A DNA stretch of 64,000 bases from Hydractinia symbiolongicarpus (Eukaryota > Cnidaria > Hydrozoa > Anthoathecata > Hydractiniidae), in assembly GCF_029227915.1 (NCBI RefSeq), contig NC_079883.1, forward strand, positions 31,312,001-31,376,000, read 5' to 3'. The position numbers were made by a program, and so were the translations under genes. Within the stretch, counting starts at the first letter, position 1. The number at the start of each line of letters is the position of its first letter. A model generated the notes under the pieces. It ran no database searches and was not told the DNA's origin. It worked only from the letters and a program-made list of their open reading frames with translations. Positions 48,855 to 62,369 of this stretch are shown in pieces.

Positions 48855-50310
48855 AAAATCGTTCGGGAAATGAGTTTACTCCCTGGGTACTTTCTTTGTA
48901 TACATTCGACTACACGGGCCAAGCCCGGGATTTAGGGGAAATCGCTGGTTTTCGTTTGCTGGCGATTAAACCTCCTTCATTAAGCGTTTCATCAAAAATG
49001 AAAACATTTTTGAAAACTACAAGTCTCATGCGTTTTAGTGGTGAAAAATCAATTTAAAAAATCGTTCGGAAAATGAGTTTACTCCCTGGGTACTTTCTTT
49101 GTATACTTTTGACTATACGGGCCAAGCCCGGGATTTACGGGAAATGGCGGGTTTTCGTTTGCCGGCGATTAAACTTCTTTTATTCAGTGTCTCATCAAAA
49201 ATGAAAACATTTTTGAAAACTACAAGTCTCTTGCGTTTTAGTGGTGAAAAGATAATTTAAAAAATCGCTCGTGAAATGAGTTTACTTCATGGGTACTTTT
49301 TTGTATACTTTTGACTACACGGGCCAAGCCCGGGATTTAGGGGAAATCGCTGGTTTTCGTTTGCCGGCGATTAAACCTCTTTCATTAAGCGTCTCATCAA
49401 AAATGAAAACATTTTTGAAAACTACAAGTCTCATGCGTTTTAGTGGTGAAAAAATAATATAAAAAATCGTTCGGGAAATGAGTTTACTCCCTGGGTACTT
49501 TTTTTGTATACTTTTGAATATACGGGCCAAGTCCGGGATTTAGGGGAAATGGCGGGTTTTCGTTTGCCGGCGATTAAACTTCTTTTATTCAGTGCCTCAT
49601 TAAAAATGAAAACATTTTTGAAAACTACAAGTCTCATGCGTTTTAGTGGTGAAAAGATAATTTAAAAAATCGCTCGGGAAATGAGTTTACTCCCTGGGTA
49701 CTTTTTTGTATACTTTTGACTATACGGGCCGAGTCCGGGATTTACGGGAAATCGCAGGTTTTCGTTTGCCGGCGATTAAACTTCTTTTATTCAGCGTCTC
49801 ATCAAAAATGAAAACACTTTTAAAAACTACAAGTCTCATGCGTTTTAGTGGTGAAAAAAAAAATTATAAAATCGTTCGGGAAATGAGTTTACTCCCTGGG
49901 TACTTTCTTTGTATACATTCGACTACACGGGCCAAGCCCGGGATTTAGGGGAAATCGCTGGTTTTCGTTTGCTGGCGATTAAACCTCCTTCATTAAGCGT
50001 CTCATCAAAAATGAAAACATTTTTGAAAACTACAAGTCTCATGCGTTTTAGTGGTGAAAAATTAATTTAAAAAATCGTTCGGAAAATGAGTTTACTCCCT
50101 GGGTACTTTCTTTGTATACTTTTGACTATACGGGCCAAGCCCGGGATTTACGGGAAATGGCGGGTTTTCGTTTGCCGGCGATTAAACTTCTTTTATTCAG
50201 TGTCTCATCAAAAATGAAAACATTTTTGAAAACTACAAGTCTCTTGCGTTTTAGTGGTGAAAAGATAATTTAAAAAATCGCTCGTGAAATGAGTTTACTC
50301 CCTGGGTACT
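48855..50310. repeat. Five-monomer HOR (~1,013 bp) following the tetramers
   Basis: Landmark 48,693 recurs at 49,706. The private TTTGCTGGCGATTAAACCTCC at about 48,955 recurs at about 49,968. The unit is the 811-bp tetramer plus one monomer, showing how one HOR length was derived from another. Confidence 0.75.
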
Positions 50311-52153
50311 TTTTTGTATACTTTTGACTATACGGGCCGAGTCCGGGATTTACGGGAAGTCGCGGGTTTTCGTTTGCCGGCGATTAAACTTCTTTTATTC
50401 AGCGTCTCATCAAAAATGAAAAAATTTTTAAAAACTACAAATCCCATGGTCTTTAGTGGTGAAATAATAATTTAAAAAATCGTTCGGGAAATAAGTTTAC
50501 ACCCTGGGTACTTTCTTTGTATACTTTTGACTATACGGGCCGAGTCCGAGATTTACGGGAAATCGCAGGTTTTCGTTTGCCGGAGATTAAACTTCTTTCA
50601 TTCAGCGTCTCATCAAAAATGAAATCATTTTTGAAAACTACAAGTCTCATGCGTTTTAGTGATGAAAAAAAGAATTAAAAAATCGTTCGAGAAATGAGTT
50701 TACTCCCTGGGTACTTTCTTTGTATACATTCGACTACACGGGCCAAGCCCGGGATTTAGGGGAAATCGCTGGTTTTCGTTTGCCGGCGATTAAACCTCTT
50801 TCATTAAGCGTCTCATCAAAAATGAAAACATTTTTGAAAACTACAAGTCTCATGCGTTTTAGTGGTGAAAAATTAATTTAAAAAATCGTTCGGAAAATGA
50901 GTTTACTCCCTGGGTACTTTCTTTGTATACTTTTGACTATACGGGCCGAGTCCGGGATTTACGGGAAATCGCGGTTTTTCGTTTGCCGGCGATTAAACTT
51001 CTTTTATTCAGCGTCCCATCAAAAAAAAAAACATTTTTGAAAACTACAAGTCTCATGCGTTTTAGCGGTGAAAAAATAATATAAAAAATCGTTCGGGAAA
51101 TGAGTTTACTCCCTGGGTACTTTCTTTGTATACTTTTGACTATACGGGCCAAGCCCGGGATTTACGGGAAATGGCGGGTTTTCGTTTGCCGGCGATTAAA
51201 CTTCTTTTATACAGTGTCTCATCAAAAATGAAAACATTTTTGAAAACTACAAGTCTCATGCGTTTTAGTGGTGAAAAGATAATTTAAAAAATCGCTCGGG
51301 AAATGAGTTTAATCCCTGGGTACTTTTTTGTATACTTTTGACTATACGGGCCGAATCCGGGATTTACGGGAAATCGCATGTTTTCGTTTGCCGGCGATTA
51401 AACTTCTTTTATTCAGCGTCTCATCAAAAATGAAAACATTTTTGAAAACTACAAGTCTCATGCGTTTTAGTGGTGAAAAAATAAATTAAAAAATCGTTGG
51501 GGAAATGAGTTTACTCCCTGGGTACTTTCTTTGTATACTTTTGACTATACGGGCCAAGCCCGGGATTTACGGGAAATCGCGGGTTTTCGTTTGCAGGCGA
51601 TGAAACTTCTTTTATTCAGCGTCTCATCAAAAATGAAAACAATTTTGAAAACTACAAGTCTTATGCGTTTTAGTGGTGAAAAGATAATTTAAAAAATCGT
51701 TCTGGAAATGAGTTTACTCACAGGGTACTTTTTTTGTATACATTCGACTATATGGGCCAAGCCCGGGATTTACGGGAAATCGCGGGTTTTCGTTTGCCGG
51801 CGATTAAACCTCTTTCATTAAGCGTCTCATCAAAAATGAAAACATTTTTGGAAATTACAAGTCTCATGCGTTTTAGTGGTGAAAAAAAATTTTAAAAAAT
51901 CGTTCGGGAAATGAGTTTACTCCCTGGGTACTTTCTTTGTATACTTTTGACTATACGGGCCAAGCCCGACATTTACGGGAAATCGCGGTTTTTTTGTTTG
52001 GCGGCGATTAAACTTCTTTTATTCAGTGTCTCATCAAAAATGAAAACATTTTTGAAAACTACAAGTCTCATGCGTTTTAGTGGTGAAAAGATAATTTAAA
52101 AAATCGTTTTGGAAATGAGTTTACTCACAGGGTACTTTCTTTGTATACATTCG
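50311..52153. repeat. Satellite segment bridging to the right-hand domain
   Basis: About nine monomers. The part from about 51,300 reappears at about 54,954, an offset of 3,654 bp (18 monomers), sharing CCCGACATTTACGGG (51,965/55,619) and the long T run before GGCGGCG. A run of ten A's at about 51,021-51,030 is a private change. It has no gene. Confidence 0.7.
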
Positions 52154-53371
52154 ACTACACGGGCCAAGCCCGGGATTTACGGGAAATCGCGGGTTATCGT
52201 TTGCTGGCGATTAAGCCACTTTCACTAAGCGTTTCATCAAAAATGAAAACACTTCTAAAAACTACAAGTCTCATGCGTTTTAGTGGTGAAAAAATAATTT
52301 AAAAAATCGTTCGGGAAATGAGTTTACTCCCTGGGTACTTTCTTTGTATACTTTTGACTATACGGGCCGAGTCCGGGATTAACGGGAAGTCGCGGGTTTT
52401 TGTTTGCCGGCGATTAAACTTCTTTTATTCAGCGTCTTATCAAAAATGAAAACATTTTTAAAAACTACAAGTCTCATGCGTTTTAGTGGTGAAAAGATAA
52501 TTTAAAAAATCGTTTTGGAATAGAATTTACTCACAGGGTACTTTCTTTGTATACATTCGACTACACGGGCCAAGCCCGGGATTTACGGGAAATCGCGGGT
52601 TATCGTTTGCTGGCGATTAAGCCACTTTCACTAAGCGTTTCATCAAAAATGAAAACACTTCTAAAAACTACAAGTCTCATGCGTTTTAGTGGTGAAAAAA
52701 TAATTTAAAAAATCGTTCGGGAAATGAGTTTACTCCCTGGGTACTTTTTTTGTATACTTTTGACTATACGGGCCGAGTCCGGGATTAACGGGAAGTCGCG
52801 GGTTTTTGTTTGCCGGCGATTAAACTTCTTTTATTCAGCGTCTTATCAAAAATGAAAACATTTTTAAAAACTACAAGTCTCATGGGCTTTAGTGGTGAAA
52901 TAATAATTTAAAAAATCGTTCGGGAAATGAGTTTACACCCTGGGTACTTTCTTTGTATACTTTTGCGTATACGGGCCGAGTCTGGGGTTTACGGGAAATG
53001 GCGGGTTTTCGTTTGCCGGCGATTAAACTTCTTTTATTCAGCGTCTCATATAAAATGAAAACATTTTTAAAAACTACAGGTCTCATGGGCTTTAGTGGTG
53101 AAATAATAATTTAAAAAATCGTTCTGGAAATGAGTTTACACCCTGGGTACTTTCTTTGTACACTTTTGACTATACGGGCCGAGTCCGGGATTTACGGGAA
53201 GTCGCAGGTTTTCCTTTGCCGGCGATTAAACTTCTTTTATTCAGCGTCTCATCAAAAATGAAAACATTTTAGAAAACTACAAGTCTCATGCGTTTTAGTG
53301 GTGAAAAAATAATTTAAAAAATCGTTCGGGAAATGAGTTTACTCCCTGGGTACTTTCTTTGTATACTTTTG
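52154..53371. repeat. Six-monomer HOR (1,218 bp), copy 1
   Basis: Begins with the divergent monomer GGTTATCGTTTGCTGGCGAT followed by TAAGCCACTTTCACTAAGCG. It repeats 1,218 bp later (52,889/54,107), and GTTTTGGAATAGAATTTACT at ~52,511 recurs at ~53,729. Confidence 0.85.
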
Positions 53372-54589
53372 ACTACACGGGCCAAGCCCGGGATTTACGG
53401 GAAATCGCGGGTTATCGTTTGCTGGCGATTAAGCCACTTTCACTAAGCGTTTCATCAAAAATGAAAACACTTCTAAAAACTACAAGTCTCATGCGTTTTA
53501 GTGGTGAAAAAATAATTTAAAAAATCGTTCGGGAAATGAGTTTACTCCCTGGGTACTTTCTTTGTATACTTTTGACTATACGGGCCGAGTCCGGGATTAA
53601 CGGGAAGTCGCGGGTTTTTGTTTGCCGGCGATTAAACTTCTTTTATTCAGCGTCTTATCAAAAATGAAAACATTTTTAAAAACTACAAGTCTCATGCGTT
53701 TTAGTGGTGAAAAGATAATTTAAAAAATCGTTTTGGAATAGAATTTACTCACAGGGTACTTTCTTTGTATACATTCGACTACACGGGCCAAGCCCGGGAT
53801 TTACGGGAAATCGCGGGTTATCGTTTGCTGGCGATTAAGCCACTTTCACTAAGCGTTTCATCAAAAATGAAAACACTTCTAAAAACTACAAGTCTCATGC
53901 GTTTTAGTGGTGAAAAAATAATTTAAAAAATCGTTCGGGAAATGAGTTTACTCCCTGGGTACTTTCTTTGTATACTTTTGACTATACGGGCCGAGTCCGG
54001 GATTAACGGGAAGTCGCGGGTTTTTGTTTGCCGGCGATTAAACTTCTTTTATTCAGCGTCTTATCAAAAATGAAAACATTTTTAAAAACTACAAGTCTCA
54101 TGGGCTTTAGTGGTGAAATAATAATTTAAAAAATCGTTCGGGAAATGAGTTTACACCCTGGGTACTTTCTTTGTATACTTTTGCGTATACGGGCCGAGTC
54201 TGGGGTTTACGGGAAATGGCGGGTTTTCGTTTGCCGGCGATTAAACTTCTTTTATTCAGCGTCTCATATAAAATGAAAACATTTTTAAAAACTACAGGTC
54301 TCATGGGCTTTAGTGGTGAAATAATAATTTAAAAAATCGTTCTGGAAATGAGTTTACACCCTGGGTACTTTCTTTGTACACTTTTGACTATACGGGCCGA
54401 GTCCGGGATTTACGGGAAGTCGCAGGTTTTCCTTTGCCGGCGATTAAACTTCTTTTATTCAGCGTCTCATCAAAAATGAAAACATTTTAGAAAACTACAA
54501 GTCTCATGCGTTTTAGTGGTGAAAAAATAATTTAAAAAATCGTTCGGGAAATGAGTTTACTCCCTGGGTACTTTCTTTGTATACTTTTG
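53372..54589. repeat. Six-monomer HOR (1,218 bp), copy 2
   Basis: Near-identical to 52,154-53,371, including CATTTTAGAAAAC (53,266/54,484) and CTCATATAAAATG (53,045/54,263). Confidence 0.85.
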
Positions 54590-56689
54590 ATTATACGGGC
54601 CGAGTTCGGGGTTTACGCGAAATGGCGGGTTTTCGTTTGCCGGCGATTAAACTTTTTTTATTCAGCGTCTCATCAAAAATGAAAACATTTTTGAAAACCA
54701 CAAGTCTCATGCGTTTTAGTGGTGAAAAAATAAATTAAAAAATCGTTGGGGAAATGAGTTTACTCCCTGGGTTCTTTCTTTGTATACTTTTGACTATACG
54801 CGCCAAGCCCGGAATTTACGGGAAATCGCGGGTTTTCGTTTGCCGGCGATGAAACTTCTTTTATTCAGCGTCTCATCAAAAATGAAAACATTTTTGAAAA
54901 CTACAAGTCTCATGCGTTTTAGTGGTGAAAAGATAATTTAAAAAATCGCTCGGGAAATGAGTTTACTCCCTGGGTACTTTTTTGTATACTTTTGACTATA
55001 CGGGCCGAGTCCGGGATTTACGGGAAATCGCATGTTTTCGTTTGCCGGCGATTAAACTTCTTTTATTCAGCGTCTCATCAAAAATGAAAACATTTTTGAA
55101 AACTACAAGTCTCATGCGTTTTAGTGGTGAAAAAATAAATTAAAAAATCGTTGGGGAAATGAGTTTACTCCCTGGGTACTTTCTTTGTATACTTTTGACT
55201 ATACGGGCCAAGCCCGGGATTTACGGGAAATCGCGGGTTTTCGTTTGCCGGCGATGAAACTTCTTTTATTCAGCGTCTCATCAAAAATGAAAACAATTTT
55301 GAAAACTACAAGTCTTATGCGTTTTAGTGGTGAAAAGATAATTTAAAAAATCGTTCTGGAAATGAGTTTACTCACAGGGTACTTTTTTTGTATACATTCG
55401 ACTATATGGGCCAAGCCCGGGATTTACGGGAAATCGCGGGTTTTCGTTTGCCGGCGATTAAACCTCTTTCATTAAGCGTCTCATCAAAAATGATAACATT
55501 TTTGGAAATTACAAGTCTCATGCGTTTTAGTGGTGAAAAAAATTTTTAAAAAATCGTTCGGGAAATGAGTTTACTCCCTGAGTACTTTCTTTGTATACTT
55601 TTGACTATACGGGCCAAGCCCGACATTTACGGGAAATCGCGGTTTTTTTGTTTTGGCGGCGATTAAACTTCTTTTATTCAGTGTCTCATCAAAAATGAAA
55701 ACATTTTTGAAAACTACAAGTCTCATGCGTTTTAGTGGTGAAAAGATAATTTAAAAAATCGTTTTGGAAATGAGTTTACTCACAGGGTACTTTCTTTGTA
55801 TACATTCGACTACACGGGCCAAGCCCGGGATTTACGGGAAATCGCGGGTTATCGTTTGCTGGCGATTAAGCCACTTTCACTAGGCGTTTCATCAAAAATG
55901 AAAACACTTCTAAAAACTACAAGTCTCATGCGTTTTAGTGGTGAAAAAATAATTTAAAAAATCGTTCGGGAAATGAGTTTACTCCCTGGGTACTTTCTTT
56001 GTATACTTTTGACTATACGGGCCGAGTCCGGGATTAACGGGAAGTCGCGGGTTTTTGTTTGCCGGCGATTAAACTTCTTTTATTCAGCGTCTTATCAAAA
56101 ATGAAAACATTTTTAAAAACTACAAGTCTCATGGGCTTTAGTGGTGAAATAATAATTTAAAAAATCGTTCGGGAAATGAGTTTACACCCTGGGTACTTTC
56201 TTTGTATACTTTTGCGTATACGGGCCGAGTCTGGGGTTTACGGGAAATGGCGGGTTTTCGTTTGCCGGCGATTAAACTTCTTTTATTCAGCGTCTCATAT
56301 AAAATGAAAACATTTTTAAAAACTACAGGTCTCATGGGCTTTAGTGGTGAAATAATAATTTAAAAAATCGTTCTGGAAATGAGTTTACACCCTGGGTACT
56401 TTCTTTGTACACTTTTGACTATACGGGCCGAGTCCGGGATTTACGGGAAGTCGCAGGTTTTCCTTTGCCGGCGATTAAACTTCTTTTATTCAGCGTCTCA
56501 TCAAAAATGAAAACATTTTTGAAAACTACAAGTCTCATGCGTTTTAGTGGTGAAAAAATAATTTAAAAAATCGTTCGGGAAATGAGTTTACTCCCTGGGT
56601 ACTTTCTTTGTATACTTTTGATTATACGGGCCGAGTCCGGGGTTTACGCGAAATGGCGGGTTTTCGTTTGCCGGCGATTAAACTTTTTT
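54590..56689. repeat. Mosaic of two older repeats
   Basis: About ten monomers. The middle part copies 51,300-52,474 at +3,654 bp, and the right part copies 54,000-54,800 at +2,031 bp (54,107/56,138). Two repeat histories therefore overlap here. It has no gene. Confidence 0.75.
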
Positions 56690-58514
56690 TATTCAGCGTC
56701 TCATCAAAAATGAAAACATTTTTGAAAACCACAAGTCTCATGCGTTTTAGTGGTGAAAAAATAAATTAAAAAATCGTTGGGGAAATGAGTTTACTCCCTG
56801 GGTTCTTTCTTTGTATACTTTTGACTACACGCGCCAAGCCCGGAATTTACGGGAAATCGCGGGTTTTCGTTTGCCGGCGATGAAACTTCTTTTATTCAGC
56901 GTCTCATCAAAAATGAAAACAATTTTGAAAACTACAAGTCTTATGCGTTTTAGTGGTGAAAAGATAATTTAAAAAATCGTTCTGGAAATGAGTTAACTCA
57001 CAGGGTACTTTTTTTGTATACATTCGACTATATGGGCCAAGCCCGGGATTTACGGGAAATCGCGGGTTTTCGTTTGCCGGCGATTAAACCTCTTTCATTA
57101 AGCGTCTCATCAAAAATGAAAACATTTTTGGAAACTACAAGTCTCATGCGTTTTAGTGGTGAAAAAAAAGTTTAAAAAATCGTTCGGGAAATGAGTTTAC
57201 TCCCTGGGTACTTTCTTTGTATACTTTTGACTATACGGGCCAAGCCCGACATTTACGGGAAATCGCGGTTTTTCGTTTGCCGGCGATTAAACTTCTTTTA
57301 TTCAGTGTCTCATCAAAAATGAAAACATTTTTGAAAACTACAAGTCTCATGCGTTTTAGTGGTGAAAAGATAATTTAAAAAATCGTTTTGAAAATGAGTT
57401 TACTCACAGGGTACTTTCTTTGTATACATTCGACTACACGGGCCAAGCCCGGGATTTACGGGAAATCGCGGGTTATCGTTTGCTGGCGATTAAGCCACTT
57501 TCACTAAGCGTCTCATCAGAAATGAAAACATTTCTGAAAACTACAAGTCTCATGCGATTTAGTGGTGAAAAAATAATTTAAAAAATCGTTCGGGAAATGA
57601 GTTTACACCCTGGGTACTTTCTTTGTATACTTTTGACTATACGGGCCGAGTCCGGGATTTACGGGAAGTCGCGGGTTTTTGTTTGCCGGCGATTAAACTT
57701 CTTTTATTCAGCGTCTTATCAAAAATGAAAACATTTTTAAAAACTACAAGTCTCATGGGCTTTAGTGGTGAAATAATAATTTAAAAAATCGTTCGGGAAA
57801 TGAGTTTACACCCTGGGTACTTTCTTTGCATACTTTTGCGTATACGGGCCGAGTCTGGGGTTTACGGGAAATGGCGTGTTTTCGTTTGCCGGCGATTAAA
57901 CTTCTTTTATTCAGCGTCTCATCAAAAATGAAAACATTTTTAAAAACTACAAGTCTCATGGGCTTTAGTGGTGAAATAATAATTTAAAAAATCGTTCTGG
58001 AAATGAGTTTACACCCTGGGTACTTTCTTTGTATACTTTTGATTATACGGGCCGAGTCCGGAATTTACGGGAAATTGCGGTTTTTCGTTTGCCGGCGATT
58101 AAACTTCTTTTATTCAGCGTCCCATCAAAAATAAAAACATTTTTGAAAACTACAAGTCTCATGCGTTTTAGTGGTGAAAAAATAATATAAAAAATCGTTC
58201 GGGAAATGAGTTTACTCCCTGGGTACTTTCTTTGTATACTTTTGACTATACGGGCCAAGCCGGGATTTACGGGAAATGGCGGGTTTTCGTTTGCCGGCGA
58301 TTAAACTTCTTTTATTCAGTGTCTCATCAAAAATGAAAACATTTTTGAACACTACAAGTCTCATGCGTTTTAGTGGTGAAAAGATAATTTAAAAAATCGC
58401 TCGGGAAATGAGTTTACTCCCTGGGTACTTTTTTGTATACTTTTGACTATACGGGCCGAGTCCGGGATTTACGGGAAATCGCAGGTTTTCGTTTGCCGGC
58501 GATTAAACTTCTTT
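56690..58514. repeat. Nine-monomer HOR (1,825 bp), copy 1
   Basis: Landmarks 57,762/59,587 and 58,043/59,868 recur at 1,825 bp, two bases short of 9 x 203 because of small deletions such as CAAGCCGGGATTT at ~58,256, which both copies share. Confidence 0.85.
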
Positions 58515-60340
58515 TATTCAGGGTCTCATCAAAAATGAAAACATTTTTGAAAACTACAAGTCTCATGCGTTTTAGTGGTGAAAAAATAAATTAAAAAATC
58601 GTTGGGGAAATGAGTTTACTCCCTGGGTACTTTCTTTGTATACTTTTGACTATACGGGCCAAGCCCGGGATTTACGGGAAATCGCGGGTTTTCGTTTGCC
58701 GGCGATGAAACTTCTTTTATTCAGCGTCTTATCAAAAATGAAAACAATTTTGAAAACTACAAGTCTTATGCGTTTTAGTGGTGAAAAGATAATTTAAAAA
58801 ATCGTTCTGGAAATGAGTTTACTCACAGGGTACTTTTTTTGTATACATTCGACTATATGGGCCAAGCCCGGGATTTACGGGAAATCGCGGGTTTTCGTTT
58901 GCCGGCGATTAAACCTCTTTCATTAAGCGTCTCATCAAAAATGAGAACATTTTTGGAAACTACAAGTCTCATGCGTTTTAGTGGTGAAAAAAAATTTTAA
59001 AAAATCGTTCGGGAAATGAGTTTACTCCCTGGGTACTTTCTTTGTATACTTTTTACTATACGGGCCAAGCCCGACATTTACGGGAAATCGCGGTTTTTCG
59101 TTTGCCGGCGATTAAACTTCTTTTATTCAGTGTCTCATCAAAAATGAAAACATTTTTGAAAACTACAAGTCTCATGCGTTTTAGTGGTAAAAAGATAATT
59201 TAAAAAATCGTTTTGGAAATGAGTTTACTCACAGGGTACTTTCTTTGTATACATTCGACTACACGGGCCAAGCCCCGGATTTACGGGAAATCGCGGGTTA
59301 TCGTTTGCTGGCGATTAAGCCACTTTCACTAAGCGTCTCATCAAAAATGAAAACATTTCTGAAAACTACAAGTCTCATGCGATTTAGTGGTGAAAAAATA
59401 ATTTAAAAAATCGTTCGGGAAATGAGTTTACTCCCTGGGTACTTTCTTTGTATACTTTTGACTATACGGGCCGAGTCTGGGATTTACGGGAAGTCGCGGG
59501 TTTTTGTTTGCCGGCGATTAAACTTCTTTTATTCAGCGTCTTATCAAAAATGAAAACATTTTTAAAAACTACAAGTCTCATGGGCTTTAGTGGTGAAATA
59601 ATAATTTAAAAAATCGTTCGGGAAATGAGTTTACACCCTGGGTACTTTCTTTGCATACTTTTGCGTATACGGGCCGAGTCTGGGGTTTACGGGAAATGGC
59701 GTGTTTTCGTTTGCCGGCGATTAAACTTCTTTTATTCAGCGTCTCATCAAAAATGAAAACATTTTTAAAAACTACAAGTCTCATGGGCTTTAGTGGTGAA
59801 ATAATAATTTAAAAAATCGTTCTGGAAATGAGTTTACACCCTGGGTACTTTCTTTGTATACTTTTGATTATACGGGCCGAGTCCGGGATTTACGGGAAAT
59901 TGCGGTTTTTCGTTTGCCGGCGATTAAACTTCTTTTATTCAGCGTCCCATCAAAAATAAAAACATTTTTGAAAACTACAAGTCTCATGCGTTTTAGTGGT
60001 GAAAAAATAATATAAAAAATCGTTCGGGAAATGAGTTTACTCCCTGGGTACTTTCTTTGTATACTTTTGACTATACGGGCCAAGCCGGGATTTACGGGAA
60101 ATGGCGGGTTTTCGTTTGCCGGCGATTAAACTTCTTTTATTCAGTGTCTCATCAAAAATGAAAACATTTTTGAAAACTACAAGTCTCATGCGTTTTAGTG
60201 GTGAAAAGATAATTTAAAAAATCGCTCGGGAAATGAGTTTACTCCCTGGGTACTTTTTTGTATACTTTTGACTATACGGGGCGAGTCCGGGATTTACGGG
60301 AAATCGCAGGTTTTCGTTTGCCGGCGATTAAACTTCTTTC
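58515..60340. repeat. Nine-monomer HOR (1,825 bp), copy 2
   Basis: Near-identical to copy 1, including TTTGCATAC (57,826/59,651) and GGCGTGTTTTCG. It ends in a chimeric monomer at about 60,330-60,342. Confidence 0.85.
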
Positions 60341-62369
60341 ATTAAGCGTCTCATCAAAAATGAGAACATTTTTGGAAACTACAAGTCTCATGCGTTTTAG
60401 TGGTGAAAAAATTTTTTAAAAAATCGTTCGGGAAATGAGTTTACTCCCTGGGTACTTTCTTTGTATACTTTTGACTATACGGGCCAAGCCCGACATTTAC
60501 GGGAAATCGCGGTTTTTCGTTTGCCGGCGATTAAACTTCTTTTATTCAGTGTCTCATCAAAAATGAAAACATTTTTGAAAACTACAAGTCTCATGCGTTT
60601 TAGTGGTGAAAAGATAATTTAAAAAATCGTTTTGGAAATGAGTTTACTCACAGGGTACTTTCTTTGTATACATTCGACTACACGGGCCAAGCCCGGGATT
60701 TACGGGAAATCGCGGGTTATCGTTTGCTGGCGATTAAGCCACTTTCACTAAGCGTCTCATCAAAAATGAAAACATTTCTGAAAACTACAAGTCTCATGCG
60801 TTTTAGTGGTGAAAAATTAATTTAAAAAATCGTTCGGGAACTAAGTTTACTCCCTGGGTACTTTCTTTGTATACTTTTGACTATACGGGCCGAGTCCGGG
60901 ATTTACAGGAAGTCGCGGGTTTTTGTTTGCCGGCGATTAAACTTCTTTTATTCAGCGTCTTATCAAAAATGAAAACATTTTTAAAAACTAAAAGTCTCAT
61001 GGGCTTTAGTGGTGAACTAATAATTTAAAAAATCCTTCGGGAAATGAGTTTACACCCTGGGTACTTTCTTTGTATACTTTTGCGTATACGGGCCGAGTCT
61101 GGGGTTTACGGGAAATGGCGGGTTTTCGTTTGCCGGCGATTAAACTTCTTTTATTCAGCGTCTCATAAAAAATGAAAACATTTTTAAAAACTACAAGTCT
61201 CATGGGCTTTAGTGGTGAAATAAAAATTTAAAAAATCGTTCTGGAAATGAGTTTACACCCTGGGTACTTTCTTTGTACACTTTTGACTATACGGGCCGAG
61301 TCCGGGATTTACGGGAAGTCGCAGGTTTTCGTTTGCCGGCGATTAAACTTCTTTTATTCAGCGTCTCATCAAAAATGAAAACATTTTTGAAAACTACAAG
61401 TCTCATGCGTTTTAGTGGTGAAAAAATAATTTAAAAAATCGTTCGGGAAATGAGTTTACTCCCTGGGTACTTTCTTTGTATACTTTTGATTATACGGGCC
61501 GAGTCCGGGGTTTACGGGAAATGGCGGGTTTTCGTTTGCCGGCGATTAAACTTCTTTTATTCAGCGTCTCATCAAAAATGAAAACATTTTTGAAAACTAC
61601 AAGTCTCATGCGTTTTAGTGGTGAAAAGATAATTTAAAAAATCGCTCGGGAAATGAGTTTATTCCCTGGGTACTTTTTTGTATACTTTTGACTATACGGG
61701 CCGAGTCCGGGATTTACGGGAAATCGCAGGTTTTCGTTTGCCGGCGATTAAACTTCTTTTATTCAGCGTCTCATCAAAAATGAAAACATTTTTGAAAACT
61801 ACAAGTCTCATGCGTTTTAGTGGTGAAAAAATAAATTAAAAAATCGTTGGGGAAATGAGTTTACTCCCTGGGCACTTTCTTTGTATACTTTTGACTATAC
61901 GGGCCAAGCCCGGGATTTACGGGAAATCGCGGGTTTTCGTTTGCCGGCGTTGAAACTTCTTTTATTCAGCGTCTCATCAAAAATGAAAACAATTTTGAAA
62001 ACTACAAGTCTTATGCGTTTTAGTGGTGAAAAGATAATTTAAAAAATCGTTCTGGAAATGAGTTTACTGACAGGGTACTTTTTTTGTATACATTCGACTA
62101 TATGGGCCAAGCCCGGGATTTACGGGAAATCGCGGGTTTTTGTTTGCCGGCGATTAAACCTCTTTCATTAAGCGTCTTATCAAAAATGAACACATTTTTG
62201 AAAACTACAAGTCTTATGCGTTTTAGTGGTGAAAAGATAATTTAAAAAATCGTTCTGGAAATGAGTTTACTCACAGGGTACTTTTTTTGTATACATTCGA
62301 CTATATGGGCCAAGCCCGGGATTTACGGGAAATCGCGGGTTTTCGTTTGCCGGCGATTAAACCTCTTTC
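60341..62369. repeat. Ten-monomer HOR (2,029 bp), copy 1
   Basis: Landmark 61,006 recurs at 63,035. The unit begins with CATTAAGCG and GAGAACATTTTTGGAAAC, and includes AATCCTTCGGG and CTAAAAGT, shared with the second copy. Confidence 0.85.
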
